DNA of 64,000 nucleotides, taken from assembly GCA_023362775.1 (NCBI GenBank), contig JALMGJ010000008.1, positions 37,002,501 through 37,066,500 of the forward strand, in the 5' to 3' direction. The notes under the pieces were generated by a model, which had not been told where the DNA came from, made no database searches, and saw only the letters and a list, made by a program, of their open reading frames with translations. Origin of the DNA: Charina bottae (Eukaryota; Chordata; Lepidosauria; Squamata; Charinaidae). Positions 24,501 to 35,433 of the stretch are shown in pieces. The position numbers and the translations under genes were made by a program. The first letter of the stretch is position 1. The number at the start of each line of letters is the position of its first letter.

Positions 24501-27500
24501 GAGCCCAGAAATGAAAAGGCAACCAAAGTAACTGGTACGGAATCCTTTAGAATCCTGTAGAATCCTAATTCATTGAGAAGAATGAGAATGGTGCTCTGTT
24601 ATATTTCCACAGCGCATTCCTCGCTTCCTAATTCCTCTACCTCCTCCTCCTCCTTTTCCACCACCACCACCACTACCTCTGCTGCCACCACAGCCAATCT
24701 TACCTCCGTTACCACCACCAGAGGCACCTGCCCTGCCGAACCTACCTCCTTTACCAATACCGGTAAGACCATCACGATTTTAACTGAAGTGACTATCTGT
24801 AAGGACCATGTTGATGACACCCATCCATTCCAGTGACACAAGCTGTACTTAACAAAACAGAAGGTTATACTTCCATGTTCAAAGGTGCTTCACCCATTAG
24901 AGATCACAAAGGCTACTAATTACAGCAGGATGTTTTGTGGTGATGTGGGCAGGTCAAGGATGGGGATTCTCCAGAGTATGATGCAAATGCAGCCTGCCAT
25001 ACTTTCCTATTTTAGCCTCCTGCATCTCATCTGAGGCCCCGCCTCTTTTGTAGGCCTGGCCAAAACCTTTTTAGCTAAGAGCTGCCACTCCAGATGCTTT
25101 GACCACATTCATGGTAAGAAGAGGCTTCTGCCTGGTGACAGATCATTCAGAAGGTCCTATTATGGAATTCACAGAAATACAGGTGGCCACAAATTGCTGG
25201 CTCACTCAGGATCTGAGGACCACTCACTCCATAGGTGTGCTAAGATTTGTACAGCATTGCTATCACCAGATGGCACTGTAGCATCAAGTAACTCATGCTG
25301 ATCAAGTTCATGATAACTTTTCCAACACAGGCTCAATCTGTACTGTGAAGGGGGGTGGAGGGGAGAGACAGAGAAAGAGAGAATGTGGCTGAACATTTTA
25401 TTGAGGAATGTTTCAGCAATTTGTAAGCCTCTTATTTGACAGCGTGTATTCAATTGCCATTGCTCTTGTGGGCAGAGACAGTACCGATTGCCAAGAAAAT
25501 AGAAAAGCAGGCCAATGAACATTGTTGGGTATGAAGGCAAATAAATATACCCTATTGTATGTTCTTGTGTCTTATACAACTGATTTATATACTCATTTTA
25601 TTTTACAGCTGATACCTATTCCAATACCCATTGATCCAGCTCAGGTATGAGATAATTCAATCGTGGGGGGGGGAGAGATAAAAGATTCAAATGAGAATCT
25701 TTCACCAGCTTCAAAACTGTACCACCCAAATCCCATGTATTTCAACAGGTGACTGATTAAGCATACGAAATTATTATTAATTTTGGGGGGATTGTTCCTT
25801 GGAGGATCTAGAAAGACAATACAATTTCCTATCTCTTCACCCTCCCTGTATGGCACAATTCTTGTTTGTAAAAAAGTAGCATTTAAAACAAAATTGCAGC
25901 ATGACTTAAATCAGAGGAGCATAGCAGTAGGAGGCATACTGAATTGATTGAGATGTATCTGTTTTCTTTAGGCAAATGGGATGCTGATACCTCCATTCCT
26001 AGTAAGACAATTTATCAATATTAGTTTTGCATTGTTTCTATCTAGGTTGGCATGTAAAAAGGATAAGCATTTCTGCATTGCAAACTTAGGACAGTCTGCT
26101 ACAAAAACCTGAATAAGTTTGCAGTATAGTCAAGTCTTCTCTTAAAGAAGCTTGAATATTCTGTGGAAGTTCCACAATTCATCTTAATCAGCCTTCCCCA
26201 TTTTAGGTCTTCCCCAATGTGTCAGAAGTACAATACTGCAGTCCCAACAGTTCAAGAGGATACCAAGCTGGGAAAGCAGTAGTCACAAAATCTTCCACAT
26301 TGTACAACGGAAGTCCCCAGGGCTCCTTGAATAAAGAAAATAACTCCCCAAAACTAGGATGAACATGGGCAGAAAATAGTTAACCTTTCCCTCTTCAGAT
26401 TTAATTTTTATTGGAGTAATTTTCATATAATTCATGACCAGGGAGGGAAGGATTTAATCCTTCTAATTAAGCATTCAGTATTGCATATGTCTAGGGGCGT
26501 GGTGGCTCAGCGGGTAAGACGCCAGGCTTGTCGATTGGAAGATCGCAAGTTCAGAAGTTTGAATCCCTAGTCCCGCGTGACGGAGTGAGCTCCCGCACTG
26601 GCCCCAGCTCTTGCCAACCTAGCAATTCGAAAGCATGCAAATGCAAGTAGATTAATAGGTACCACTTCGGTGGGTAGGTAACAGCGTTCCGTGTGCGTCA
26701 TGCCAGCCACATGACCGCGGAAGCATCTTCGGACAACACTGGCTCTTCGGCTAACAAACGGAGATGAGCACCGGCCCCTAGAGTCGGACACGACTGCACA
26801 AATGTGCGGGTGGAACCTCCTCATAAGGAGCCTTCTGTATCTCTATAGCAATTGTGATTATCTGGTTTCAAAAGCTGATTATCTACAGCCCCTATATGTC
26901 ATCTCACAAGCTAGACCTTCCAAAAAGGGGCACAGAGCAGAGGATGAGATTCAGCTTAGCTAAAGCAAATTACCAGGGATAAGTGAAGTACAAAAATGGG
27001 GAGGTGTATCTCTGGCCATGCTCATTATAAGGGAATGGATTGTATATATGCATAGATTAAGAGGTAGTCTCCTTGTTACTTACCTGTTCCCAAGCTGAAA
27101 CTTGGCACTGAGAACAGATGCTAAGTTTTAGCTTTGACTCAACTAACAACACCCATTGGTTTTAATAAGCTCAGCAACATAGTAAGAATTTAAATCTGAA
27201 GTGGAGTCTTAGAATAAATTTAAAAGGGTATCTTCCATTAGATTAGGTTACATGCCAAGTTTCCACAAAGGTAATTGAGCCCCACAGAATTCATGTGGCA
27301 GCTCAGCAATATGAGCTGCTTCTACATGTGGGAGGTGAATGTGAATGCTTGTGCATCATCCTACTTCATGTGATATGGAAGATTCCCCCCCCTTTTTCTT
27401 CTTCTTCTTCTTCTTTCTTTCTGCCTTTTCTCTAGTTTCCAGGACCTGCTCCGGTAAGACCAACATTCTTCACTCAGTCATATTTCAGTCAATAAGATCT

Positions 27501-30500
27501 GAGGGTCATTTCACTGGAGTCCCAGAATACTCTTGGTTTGAACCTTGGAGGCTGATTGTCTTTTTAAGAACAGTATGACATCTAATCCCCAAAACACTAT
27601 ATAAAAAACTAGGTGGCTGAGGCAGCTGAGGACCAGCAGTGGGGGGAAGGAGAAGCAGTATGGCATTTCCTGGCCCACATTCCAAAGTGCCCTCAGCCAT
27701 TCCCTGTGCTAGAGATACAGTTGTCAGGTACATGTCCTGTACCAGTTAAGCTTGTGTGAAACTCTCATGTATTACAGGACTCTTGCATTGCCATTCAAAG
27801 TTGTGGCTAGTTTGTGCTGTTGTTACTGTTATATTACATTTATATCTTGACTTCCCTGACAACTCCAAGCAGCTTTCATGAGGGTGGGGGGTCTCTCTTC
27901 TACAACCTAGTGAGGTAGGCTGGGCTCTGTCAGATTCCCCAGCTTGGACTTTGCTGAAGCTTCTCAGCCATGCTGTTTCGCGTGCACCAGGCAGCTTATG
28001 CCGAGTGTGAGCAAGGGAACCCAACAGGAGGAGGAAGCCACTTTTAAGCTGTTGATTGTCCTTCTGTCTAAACACTCTCTGCACTTTTAATTCAGCACTT
28101 ATTTTCTCCACCTTTCCCATGACTTAACAGACACCTTGCTTTGCATTTCTCAGGCTTGATGCTAGGGAACAATTTATTGTTAAGGTAACCAGCATTCCTG
28201 TTCTGGAAAATTCTAGCTCTCAATATAATTGCCATAGGCTGAGACATCAACGGTTGGGTTTCCGCCTCACAATTTCATAGGGAGATGGGGCCACAACCCT
28301 TACACATTAACCCTTACACATTAACCCTTACACATTACCCTTAATTAACTTCTATTATGAGAATGCAAAGTACTAGACTCATTTTATGTTTCTTACCTCC
28401 CTTTGTCCTTCAATCTCTTTTTAGTTTTTCCCTGGATTTCCCGGAGTGCCGGTAAGATCTGCATTGCACCATACTCATGTTACTAAGGTCCAAGGGCCTA
28501 CTCAGACAGTGTCATATTATCCAATTATTTGAATAGGACTGACTTTTTACATGTTAGGAATGAAAGATATCCAACAAAGATGATAGAAGGAAGGTGGAAG
28601 AAAAAAAGATGAGACAACTTAATTTCTAAAGTGCAAATTCTTGTGCATAGGTTTTAGGGCCTACATCCTCCCCAAAGATACATTTGATCCAACACTAGAA
28701 AGCCCCATTCCTGAATTAGTGGCAATCCTTTCCAGTCTACAGGGAGCATGGCATTTTCTCACATAGTGACCTTGACATCATCTCCCCTTCTCATAAACAT
28801 ACCCAGAGTTTTGTGAGAGCTGGTGGATTTTTAAGAATTATTTTTGGAGTCCTGGAGACCTCCAGATGGTTCAAAACATAGTCTGGCACCCTAATTCTTT
28901 CCATATTACTCTAATCAGTCACTCACGCCCTTGTCATCTCCCGTATAGACTATTGTAATGCGCTCTACATGGGGCTACCCTTGAAGAGTATCCGGAAGCT
29001 TCAGCTGGTGCAGAATGCGGCGGCGCGAGCAGTTATGGGGGCCAAGAGATCGGCCCATGTAACACCTCTGCTTCGCGAGCTGCATTGGGTGCCAGTTTGC
29101 TTCCGGGTCCAATTCAAGGTGTTGGTGATCACCTTTAAAGCCCTACATGGCATAGGACCAGGGTACCTGAGGGACCGTCTCGTCCCAATAACGTCAGCCC
29201 GCCCCACCCGTGCATGCAGAGAGGGCATGCTTCGGACCCCCTCAACAAGAGAATTCCATCTAGCGGGGTCCAGGAGGCGTGCCTTCTCTGCGATAGCGCC
29301 CGCCCTATGGAATATCTTGCCCCCGGAGGTGAGACTGGCCCCCTCCCTCCTGACCTTTCGGAAGGCCCTTAAGACCTGGCTCTGCCACCTGGCCTGGGAC
29401 AACAGAGGCGGGAGTGCCTCTTGGGGTTGGCTAGCCCCGTAACAACACTTGCTACGTTCCCTCCGTCCCCCATCTTGTATTTTATTTATTTATATTGTAT
29501 TTTTAAAATTATTGTATTGTTTTTAACTTTGATTGTTGTAACCCGCCCAGAGTCCCTTGTATGGGAGATGGGCGGGGAATAAATTGAATAAATAAATAAA
29601 TAAATAAATAAATAATCATATGTATAAAGCAGATGGAGGAGGAGTCAGTGAAAAGAAAAGAAAGCATTGAATGACAAGGGAGGACAATGTTCATTAAAGA
29701 AACAAACATGTGAAATGCAAGGCACATTGTTGTCTAGAACAGACACTCTGAGCTGAACACATTTCTCAGGCTTTGGTGAGGGGTGGAATGCAGGGCTCCG
29801 TAACCACATCTCAGCCATATTACTATTAAATACTTGCTATAATAACCTAATGTCTACTTCATTTCTAGGGCTTTCCACCTATCATAGGGGTAAGTAGTTT
29901 ATGCTATACTTATATAAAATTCATTCACTTGCCCTTGTCCAACTCGTACAGATTTAGAAAGGCAGATTCCTAGGCGATGACTATGCAGTCAAATTTGAAT
30001 GTTCAGCACTGGAGTTCCACGTGGCTTGGAATGGGCTGTTCATAGGTTTCTTATTCCATCCCACCTCCTGCCTGAAGCAAGTGCTTTCCAGTAATTTCAC
30101 ATGTAGCTTTATCTAACAATACTTGGTTTTTGAAGTGGGTTTCACACACCAGTGTGTGTCTGTGTGTAAAAAAAACCTGCTTGGCTTTATTTCCTGTTAC
30201 TCTAAGCAGCAACATACAGAACTCTTGCCTCACACTGGCAAAAATGGGAAATAGTCCTGGCAGCAAAACAACAGTATCTCGCCAGCATCACCATTTTTAG
30301 TGGAAATTTCTGTGCAGGAAAAATGTTGTCTTGAAGGCCAGCAGTTTTGCCCTTGTACCAACAGCTGAGATTTTTTCTAGACAATGGCCAGTCACAACTT
30401 GTGCTAAAAATATAGGATGGGGTTGGAAGCCAGCGATGTATTCCTTGCACGCACACACACCCAAAAGTCTATGTGGAGCAAGAGGATTTTAGTACGCCTA

Positions 30501-31338
30501 CCGTAGCCAGTCCTGACTTCATGGTGATATTTACACTCTTGACTGGGGAGCAGTGATTGATGCATTGTTTTCCTTCCCAGCATTCTGAGATAAGCAGGAA
30601 CAATCCCATTGCCTTCAACATTACTTGGGACAGGAGGACCGAGAAGTGAAAATGGTGGCAGTACCCCGATTCTGCAAGCATCCTTTTAGATCTTGTTGCA
30701 CTTATAGAATATTGCAATAACTACAACCACCAACAGCTTAGTTTATAGTGTCTCAGACAGGAGAGGACTAAAACCTGTAGACCAGTGTTTCTCAACCTTG
30801 GCAACTTTCAGATATGTGGACTTCAACTCCCAGAATTCCCTAGCTGGCTGCATCTGACTGTATCTGAAAGTTGCCAAGGTTGAGAAACATTGATGTAGAC
30901 TATTATATCATGTAACGCAAGTGCATGCTTAGTAGCACTTCCATAACATCTTTCCATAAATGCAAAATGCAGACTAGCCTTCTCCAACCAGGTGCCTTCC
31001 CAACGGGCTTGGATGACAAATCCTAGGTGTCCCACAGAGCATACCGACTTGGAGAAGGCTAACGCTTGGAAGATCTTTCTGGACCTCATCAACTATGACC
31101 GTAGCATCCAGGTGAAGCTCTCCTAGCCCCCCGCCCCCCACCATCTCAGCCAGGGAACTGGGGTTTCGGGTTTTCAAAAAAGGCAGATTATAAGTAAGAA
31201 GTGTGGTACATGAAGATAGGATAATGTTTTACCTAAGACAAAGAACATTTACTAAATACAGTGAAAGCTAATGGTTTCTGTATACTGACCTTTATTATGA
31301 GAAATCAAAGAAAAATTACTTTTCTTCAACAGAAATAG
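15575..31338 (+). CDS. SCPP-type secreted Pro/Leu-rich protein, spliced gene
   Basis: This appears to be a secretory calcium-binding phosphoprotein of the P/Q-rich kind, which act outside cells in enamel-like or dental epithelial matrices. Proposed coding exons are 15575-15634, 18128-18202, 18465-18491, 24613-24762, 25609-25644, 25972-26001, 27436-27453, 28425-28451, 29869-29889 and 31333-31338. Every exon is a multiple of three, so all introns are phase 0, the SCPP hallmark. Exon 2 carries the 5' UTR end (from 15561), the ATG, a signal peptide (MKLLILLACLLNVVLA) and four more residues. Exon 3 is basic. Exon 4 holds SGSSEQ, one SxE site for Fam20C kinase. The 150-base exon has 27 Pro and 10 Leu in 50 codons. 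Later exons give LIPIPIPIDPAQ and short PGFPG pieces. Translation ends at AAA TAG, giving about 149 aa. The intron 2-3 acceptor is weak and exons could be missing. No specific family member is recognised. The gene is tail-to-tail with NUDT9. Confidence 0.72.
16086..16168. repeat. (TTAATTTA)n then (TTTA)n microsatellite
   Basis: Tandem AT-only repeat immediately before a family-B SINE, probably a target site or an expanded tail of an older insertion. Confidence 0.9.
16168..16495 (+). mobile_element. tRNA-derived SINE (family B), near full length
   Basis: The head GCAGTGGCTCAGTGGTTAAG resembles an A box and GGTTCGAGACC resembles a B box. The body has CCTAGCAATTCGAAAGCATG, ATAGGTACCACTTCGGTGGG and GAGTCAGACACGATTG. 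It ends in a T-rich tail. Confidence 0.9.
16510..16757 (-). mobile_element. tRNA-type SINE copy (family A, minus strand)
   Basis: Reverse complement of the 13.2-kb copy: TTTCTATCCCGCCTTTATTA at the tail, CCTCACCTC-type core reversed, GGCGGGACTAGAACTCACAG, and the head reversed as CACTAGACCAAACTGG. Confidence 0.88.
16758..18127. other. SCPP intron sequence without recognised features
   Basis: Between two SCPP exons. No further exon with splice sites and SCPP-like composition could be supported, though very small exons are easy to miss by eye. Confidence 0.4.
18905..21100 (-). mobile_element. L1-type LINE, ORF2 C-terminal half (minus strand), with nested insertion
   Basis: An open minus-strand frame of 370 codons (19184-20296) is the C-terminal part of L1 ORF2. 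It includes KCWKCKKENGTFYHLWWTC, the cysteine-containing motif typical of L1, then KKFWNSIHETIK and the terminal AKLTEMLKDK region. Upstream codons (ERGGLGLPDLQLYYEACNL) run on in the same frame to about 20350. The L1 sequence is split at 20618-20963 by another element and resumes to about 21090. The 3' UTR and poly(A), reversed, lie at 18905-19180. Its long frame suggests limited decay. Confidence 0.88.
20618..20963. mobile_element. Inverted-repeat element (Penelope-like 3' region?) nested in L1
   Basis: A 346-base insert flanked by a perfect 13-base target duplication, ATAATTTTACATA (20605-20617 and 20964-20976). It has 48-base inverted arms that match exactly (20654-20701 and 20917-20964; the last base overlaps the duplication). 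A second inner inverted pair carries GTTAAGATCACCATGCT. Text such as GAAGGTTCTCAGTCATCC and GGAGCGAAACG resembles dispersed vertebrate repeats that I associate with Penelope-like element ends. That assignment is from memory and tentative. Confidence 0.6.
21336..24030. mobile_element. GC-rich non-autonomous hAT element with 8-bp target duplication
   Basis: Starts CAGGGGTCGGCAAAC and ends TTTCCGACCCTTG, imperfect inverted ends of the Charlie/hAT type. Both sides carry the same eight bases, AGATAGGG (21328-21335 and 24031-24038), the hAT signature. The 2.7-kb interior is very GC-rich in an AT-rich setting. It contains a minisatellite (21408-21620) and a set of long inverted duplications (about 22330-22717 with 23037-23423; 22812-22954 with 23790-23925; 22955-22985 with 23488-23524). 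No transposase is visible. Many overlapping open frames on both strands reflect base composition and the inverted copies, and are not annotated as genes. It lies within an SCPP intron. Confidence 0.88.
21408..21620. repeat. Minisatellite of about 40-bp GC-box/CCAAT units
   Basis: About five tandem units, each starting with GGGCGGGGTTTGC or close to it and ending with GCCAATCGCGTGGAAG. The same unit recurs at 23918-23950, 32449-32540 and 61884-62008, and reversed at 60968-61080. Confidence 0.9.
26493..26822 (+). mobile_element. tRNA-derived SINE (family B)
   Basis: Head GGGGCGTGGTGGCTCAGCGG, body as in the 16.2-kb copy, GAGTCGGACACGACTGCAC near the end. The T-rich tail is lost. It lies in an SCPP intron between exons at 25972 and 27436. 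Confidence 0.9.
28297..28345. repeat. Short tandem repeat of about 16-bp units (TTACACATTAACCC)
   Basis: Three head-to-tail copies upstream of the SCPP exon at 28425. The unit resembles no telomeric or known satellite repeat. Confidence 0.85.
28910..29615 (+). mobile_element. CR1/L2-type LINE, ORF2 C-terminus plus 3' UTR
   Basis: Encodes THALVISRIDYCNALYMGLP, LQLVQNAAARAVMG, LLRELHWVPVCFRVQFKVL and APALWNILPPEVR before a stop near 29442. The 3' UTR ends AACCCGCCCAGAGTCCC and an (AAAT)n tail to 29612. Most of the sequence is one open frame, so this is among the younger copies of this family here. Confidence 0.88.
30783..30892. mobile_element. hAT-type hairpin MITE with target duplication
   Basis: The ends CAGTGTTTCTCAACCTTGGC and, at the right, TTGCCAAGGTTGAGAAACA form arms of about 30 bases. 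Flanks CTGTAGAC and ATGTAGAC match at 7 of 8 bases. The core ACTTCAACTCCCAGAATTCC is shared with the copies at 10.1, 39.6 and 48.3 kb. Confidence 0.85.
30975..31060. mobile_element. Small hairpin MITE, AGCCTTCTCCAA ends
   Basis: AGCCTTCTCCAA near the left end is inverted as TTGGAGAAGGCT at the right end about 85 bases away. Related sequence without clear ends appears near 54.83 kb. Confidence 0.5.
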
Positions 31339-31747
31339 CATCCCAGCAGATATAGCCTCTCTCGGTATGTACTGAACATTGGTATTCCGTTATATTTATA
31401 TTCTTTGGTTACTTTATTAAATGTTTATTGTCCACAAGATTTGGCACAGAACTTATAATTGGAGGAGGTGTCATTTTTATGACCAAAGGCTGCAACATAC
31501 AGTATATCTATTGACTTATTACAGTATTTTACTTTCAACAGGTGGGTGTTAAGTAGCTGCTTAACTCTTCACCTGACACTGCTTAGTTTTTCAGAGACTT
31601 GGACCCTTGTTCATGTGTAGCCAATTTGTAATACCCATGCCTAAAATGATGTTGCTTGTGAAGGCAATCAAAGTGCATAGCATTAGATCACAAGAACGTA
31701 CAATACTCCACTGCAAGTAAACAGGAAATATGAAGATGCTTTATGAG

Positions 31748-32622
31748 TAGGGTGACCATACGTCCCGTTTTGAACGGGACAGTCCCGTTATTTTAGCATT
31801 ATTCAACCGTCCCGTCGTTTTGATAAAAATCTCAATTTTGTCCTTTTTAAACCCGGTGGGAAGGAGGACAGGAAGACAGGAAGGAGGACTGGAGCCGGAC
31901 TTGCCATTGGAGGCAGCCCGGAAGAGGCCCTATCAGCGCGGCAACTGGAAGCCCAGTTGCCACGTGCGATCCCAGCAGCAGAAGCAGCACCACAGTCCAG
32001 GTTCCTGCCTCCTTACCTGATCCTGAGATTGTCTGCCCAGCAGTGGTGAGGCCAGGGAAAGCAGGCACAGGAAGGTTGTGGAAAGAGGGTGTGTGTGTGC
32101 ATGCGCGCAGATTACTTGCTCAGCGTAATCGCGCGCGCACACACACACACACACACACTAGGCCAGGGCTTTCCAAATAAAAACACGGAAGTGCTGGTGG
32201 CGGTGCTTCCGGGTTGCCGCTGCTGCCACTGCCCCTTCAAAAGGGCAGGCTCCGGGGACCCCGAAAATGCCCTCGGTTCTGGCAGGGAGGCAAAAGCCTC
32301 CTCCCCGCACGCACACGCTGCCCTGGAGCCGGGGTGGAAATTCTTCCCGCAGAACAGCTGAGCGCTGCTTGGCAACATGCGCGTGCGCGCAGCCTCCCTG
32401 CCTAGACTGAGGGCATTTTCAGGGTCCCCGGAGCCTGCCCTTTCGAAGGCGGGGTTTGCAGGCGGGAGCCAAGCGTGTGGGGCGGGGGCGGGGTTTGCAG
32501 GCGGGAGCCAATTGCGTGGACTGGGGGGCGGGGTTTGGAGGCCGGCATGGTGGCATAAGACCCTGTCCCGTTTTGCCATCCCCAAAGTCCCGTTTTCGTC
32601 TGAAGGAAATATGGTCAGCCTA
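31748..32622. mobile_element. Non-autonomous hAT element, TAGGGTGACCATAC ends
   Basis: Ends TAGGGTGACCATACG and ATATGGTCAGCCTA are inverted, and both flanks carry TTTATGAG (31740-31747, 32623-32630), an 8-bp duplication. The interior has a (CA)n tract near 32138, a 48-base near-perfect inverted pair (about 32246-32292 with 32391-32438), a CAGGGCTTTCCAAA-type end of another hAT family at 32163, and two GC-box/CCAAT minisatellite units. It lies between the last proposed SCPP coding exon and the candidate 3' UTR exon. Confidence 0.85.
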
Positions 32623-33116
32623 TTTATGAGTGGCCCCTGGTCCCAGACTCTCCTGGTTTTTCTGGCAGAAATTTTGTCCAACTCTAATTGGAGATGCCAG
32701 AAATTGAACCTGGTAACTTGTGCATGCTCCATCATTGAGTAGTACTCCAGCCCCATAATGGCTGAGCATGCAACCCATCCTGCTTCTTCAGCTTCCCACC
32801 ACTGCCTATCGTTGCCTCATTCAACTGCAGTGAAGGTATTCCTAGATGGCTTTCAATTCTCATAATCCCTCAATCAATTCTGGAATTCTGGAAGTTGAAG
32901 TCCAATCCATCTGAAAAGTACCAGGTAAGGGAAGGCTAGATTAAAAGCAAAATCATCCCAGTATTGCCTATTTATTGCAAATATTGTACATATCATGTGC
33001 CGTAGGGAAACTATCCCTGTAATTTGGAACTGTGTGGCCAAAACCTTTGCTACTTAAATGCATCATTATATAACTCAACAGTTGTTTAACTATAAAATCT
33101 GATTTTATTTCTAAAG

Positions 33117-33540
33117 GTGACAGCAAAAATGTGAGAGAGATCGTCCAAGAAGACTTACCTACTTTTAATTTCCTGCTACAGTTGCCAAACCACAGCTTTA
33201 GTGCATTTTAAATGTCATATTTACTTTAAATGATTTTAAGAAACTGTGTTCATTTCCTTCACAACAGTGTACATTTCTCTTCTCTTGTGAAGATATGTTC
33301 TGAATGAGATGCAAAAACATCCTAGTAAGGCAATGATAACATTGGCAAAATATTGAACACTGATTCTTTCATTTTAAACTTCTGGAATTTTTAAAAGAAG
33401 CCATAAGCTTTGATTTACCAAGCTACCTGACTTCATTTTATGGAAATGTCTCAGCAGCTTCTAAGCTAAGATATTTTGTTGAGTTTATCGGACAAATGCA
33501 TTGCCTCTCTAATAAATGCCTAAGTAAATAATATAAACCT
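33117..33540 (+). other. Candidate terminal 3' UTR exon and polyadenylation signal of the SCPP gene
   Basis: A T-rich tract ending TTTCTAAAG gives an acceptor before GTGACAGC at 33117. AATAAA at 33511-33516 gives a plausible end near 33535. SCPP genes often end with an untranslated last exon. An alternative acceptor is TTTCAACAG at 31541. Confidence 0.45.
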
Positions 33541-34190
33541 GTGTAATACATTTATGTTTATGGAAATTAGCATCATTTATTCTTTCTGAAGCAAAAACAA
33601 ATGTCCTAGCTTTTCGTTTGCACATCTTCACTGCTCCTGTTCATTACAGTATCAATAGCAGTTCACAAAAGCCTAACCACAACATAATGTTAAGTCAGTA
33701 ACCTAGGGCAGAATTAGAGATATGCCTTTATTCTCAGAAGACATACACTTAAGCTAGCCAATGGACTCTTGCACCATCTTGAACTTACTTTTTACATTAT
33801 GAATAATTTTTAAAATGAGAAACTGGAATGCTTTGGTCTCCATATCATCTTTATTTCTAAAAATGTCCCTGGATCTCACATCCTTAAATCTTAGGGTGGG
33901 GAAATCACAGGTAGCTGCAGCCTGGCACTTTCCTTAAGAATGAAAGAAAAAGAGGGAAGATAAACAGGGGTAGTAGGGAGTATCCTGTAGGAGAGGAATG
34001 TTAGAGAAGGTAGCAAGAAAAGAACTGGTAAACTGAGGCTTCACAATGTGTTGTCCAGTGACAACCATTTTGTAAACGGGCTAGCCCTTTGCCGATTCTG
34101 CAAGAATGCCCAGATGTTCTCAGAATGTCAAATGTTCCCTGTCAATGCAAACCTCTGAAATATCAATTCCCAGAATATAAATGGTATTCT
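33541..34190. other. Intergenic, nothing recognised
   Basis: Sequence between the SCPP gene end and a BovB fragment, without exon or repeat signatures that I can support. Confidence 0.4.
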
Positions 34191-34191
34191 C

Positions 34192-34870
34192 CTTTGTTGT
34201 TGTTTATTCGTTCAGTCGTTTCCGACTCTTCGTGACTTCATGGACCAGTCCACGCCAGAGCTTTCTGTCGGCCGTCACCATCCCCAGCTCCCCAATGGTT
34301 GAGTCCGTCACCTCCAGAATACCATCCATCCATCTTGCCCTTGGTCGGCCCCTCTTCCTTTTGCCTTCCACTTTTCCTAGCATCAGCTTCTTCTCCAGGG
34401 TATCCTGTCTTCTCATTATGTGGCCAAAGTACTTCAGTTTTGCCTTTAATATCATTCCCTCAAGTGAGCAGTCTGGCTTGATTTCCTGGAGTATGGACTG
34501 GTTTGATCTTCTTGCAGTCCAAGGCACTCTCAGAATTTTCCTCCAACACCACAGTTCAAAAGCATCTATCTTCCTTCGCTCAGCCTTCCTTATGGTCCAG
34601 CTCTCACAGCCATAGGTTACTACAGGGAATACCATTGCTTTAACTATGCGGACCTTTGTTGTCAGTGTGATGTCTCTGCTCTTAACTATTTTATCAAGAT
34701 TTGCCATTGCTCTCCTCCCAAGAAGTAGACGTCTTCTGATTTCCTGGCTGCAGTCAGCATCTGCAGTAATCTGCAGTAAGGTATTCTCCTTATAACTTAA
34801 GAATTGCCCCAATTGTATTGTGCTTCCTATTTCTCCTGTATATTGGAGATCAGGGATCGGACCGTGCAAT
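34192..34870 (-). mobile_element. RTE-BovB LINE 3' part (minus strand)
   Basis: The minus strand encodes [60 protein letters not shown] and [20 protein letters not shown], the region after the RT domain of RTE-BovB. The 3' end reads, reversed, TTCAGTCGTTTCCGACTCTT, the well-known BovB tail. One nearly uninterrupted frame of 221 codons remains. Confidence 0.93.
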
Positions 34871-35188
34871 CTAAGTACTGTAGCTGTGCTTCAAAGGTTC
34901 CCTCTGTCCATTGCAGCACACCAAAGGAAAGTTCAATACACAGAAGGAAATGAGTCATGCAGGGCAATGCGTTAAGCAATATTTCATGTTATAGAAAATA
35001 TCATAGCAGTGAAAACCACAGTGCCCATAGGGAATGGCAACAGCAACAAACTCATTAAGAAAAGCTAAGTTCTGCTTTATACTAACAATGCTTATTGGCA
35101 CTTTGGGTTTCTGCATCAGTGATTTGCTGCTGACTCTTCCACTTAGTAACAAGGCACAAAAGCCTTTCATTCACAGCACAGAAAAAAA

Positions 35189-35433
35189 CCTTAACCTTCA
35201 GAAGTATAATGTTTCAGGTTTTGGACTCCTTGGAGCTTAGAAACAGGTTGTTGAATTGCTGGAGGTTTCCAACAAACAAGTTCCATGACTGCAGTCCAAA
35301 GGAGAGAATTCCCATTAGGACTTCCAAGCCCAATTTCACTCACTAAAGCATTAATATCTTGAATATCAGGGATCTTTTCATAGCAATTATCACACAAAAG
35401 TGATTCTTTCAAAGGAAGAAAAATGCCTGTGGG
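35189..35433 (-). CDS. Unidentified exon-like open frame (minus strand)
   Basis: I do not recognise this sequence. On the minus strand a pyrimidine-rich tract ends in CACACCCACAG (acceptor), followed by 245 bases open in one frame and closed by GAAG then GTTAAG, a fair donor. The translation includes FLPLKESLLCDNCYEK, IPDIQDINALVSEIGLG and LLWTAVMELVCWKPPAIQ. Codon use looks like protein rather than chance, with no low-complexity or known transposon motif. It sits beyond the 3' end of NUDT9 on the same strand. It could be an exon of an unannotated gene, an alternative NUDT9 3' exon, a decayed gene fragment, or part of a mobile element I fail to recognise. Confidence 0.3.

Noticed and set aside
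28297..28345. Telomere-like CCCTTA repeats
   Set aside because: The unit is about 16 bases and not a TTAGGG array.
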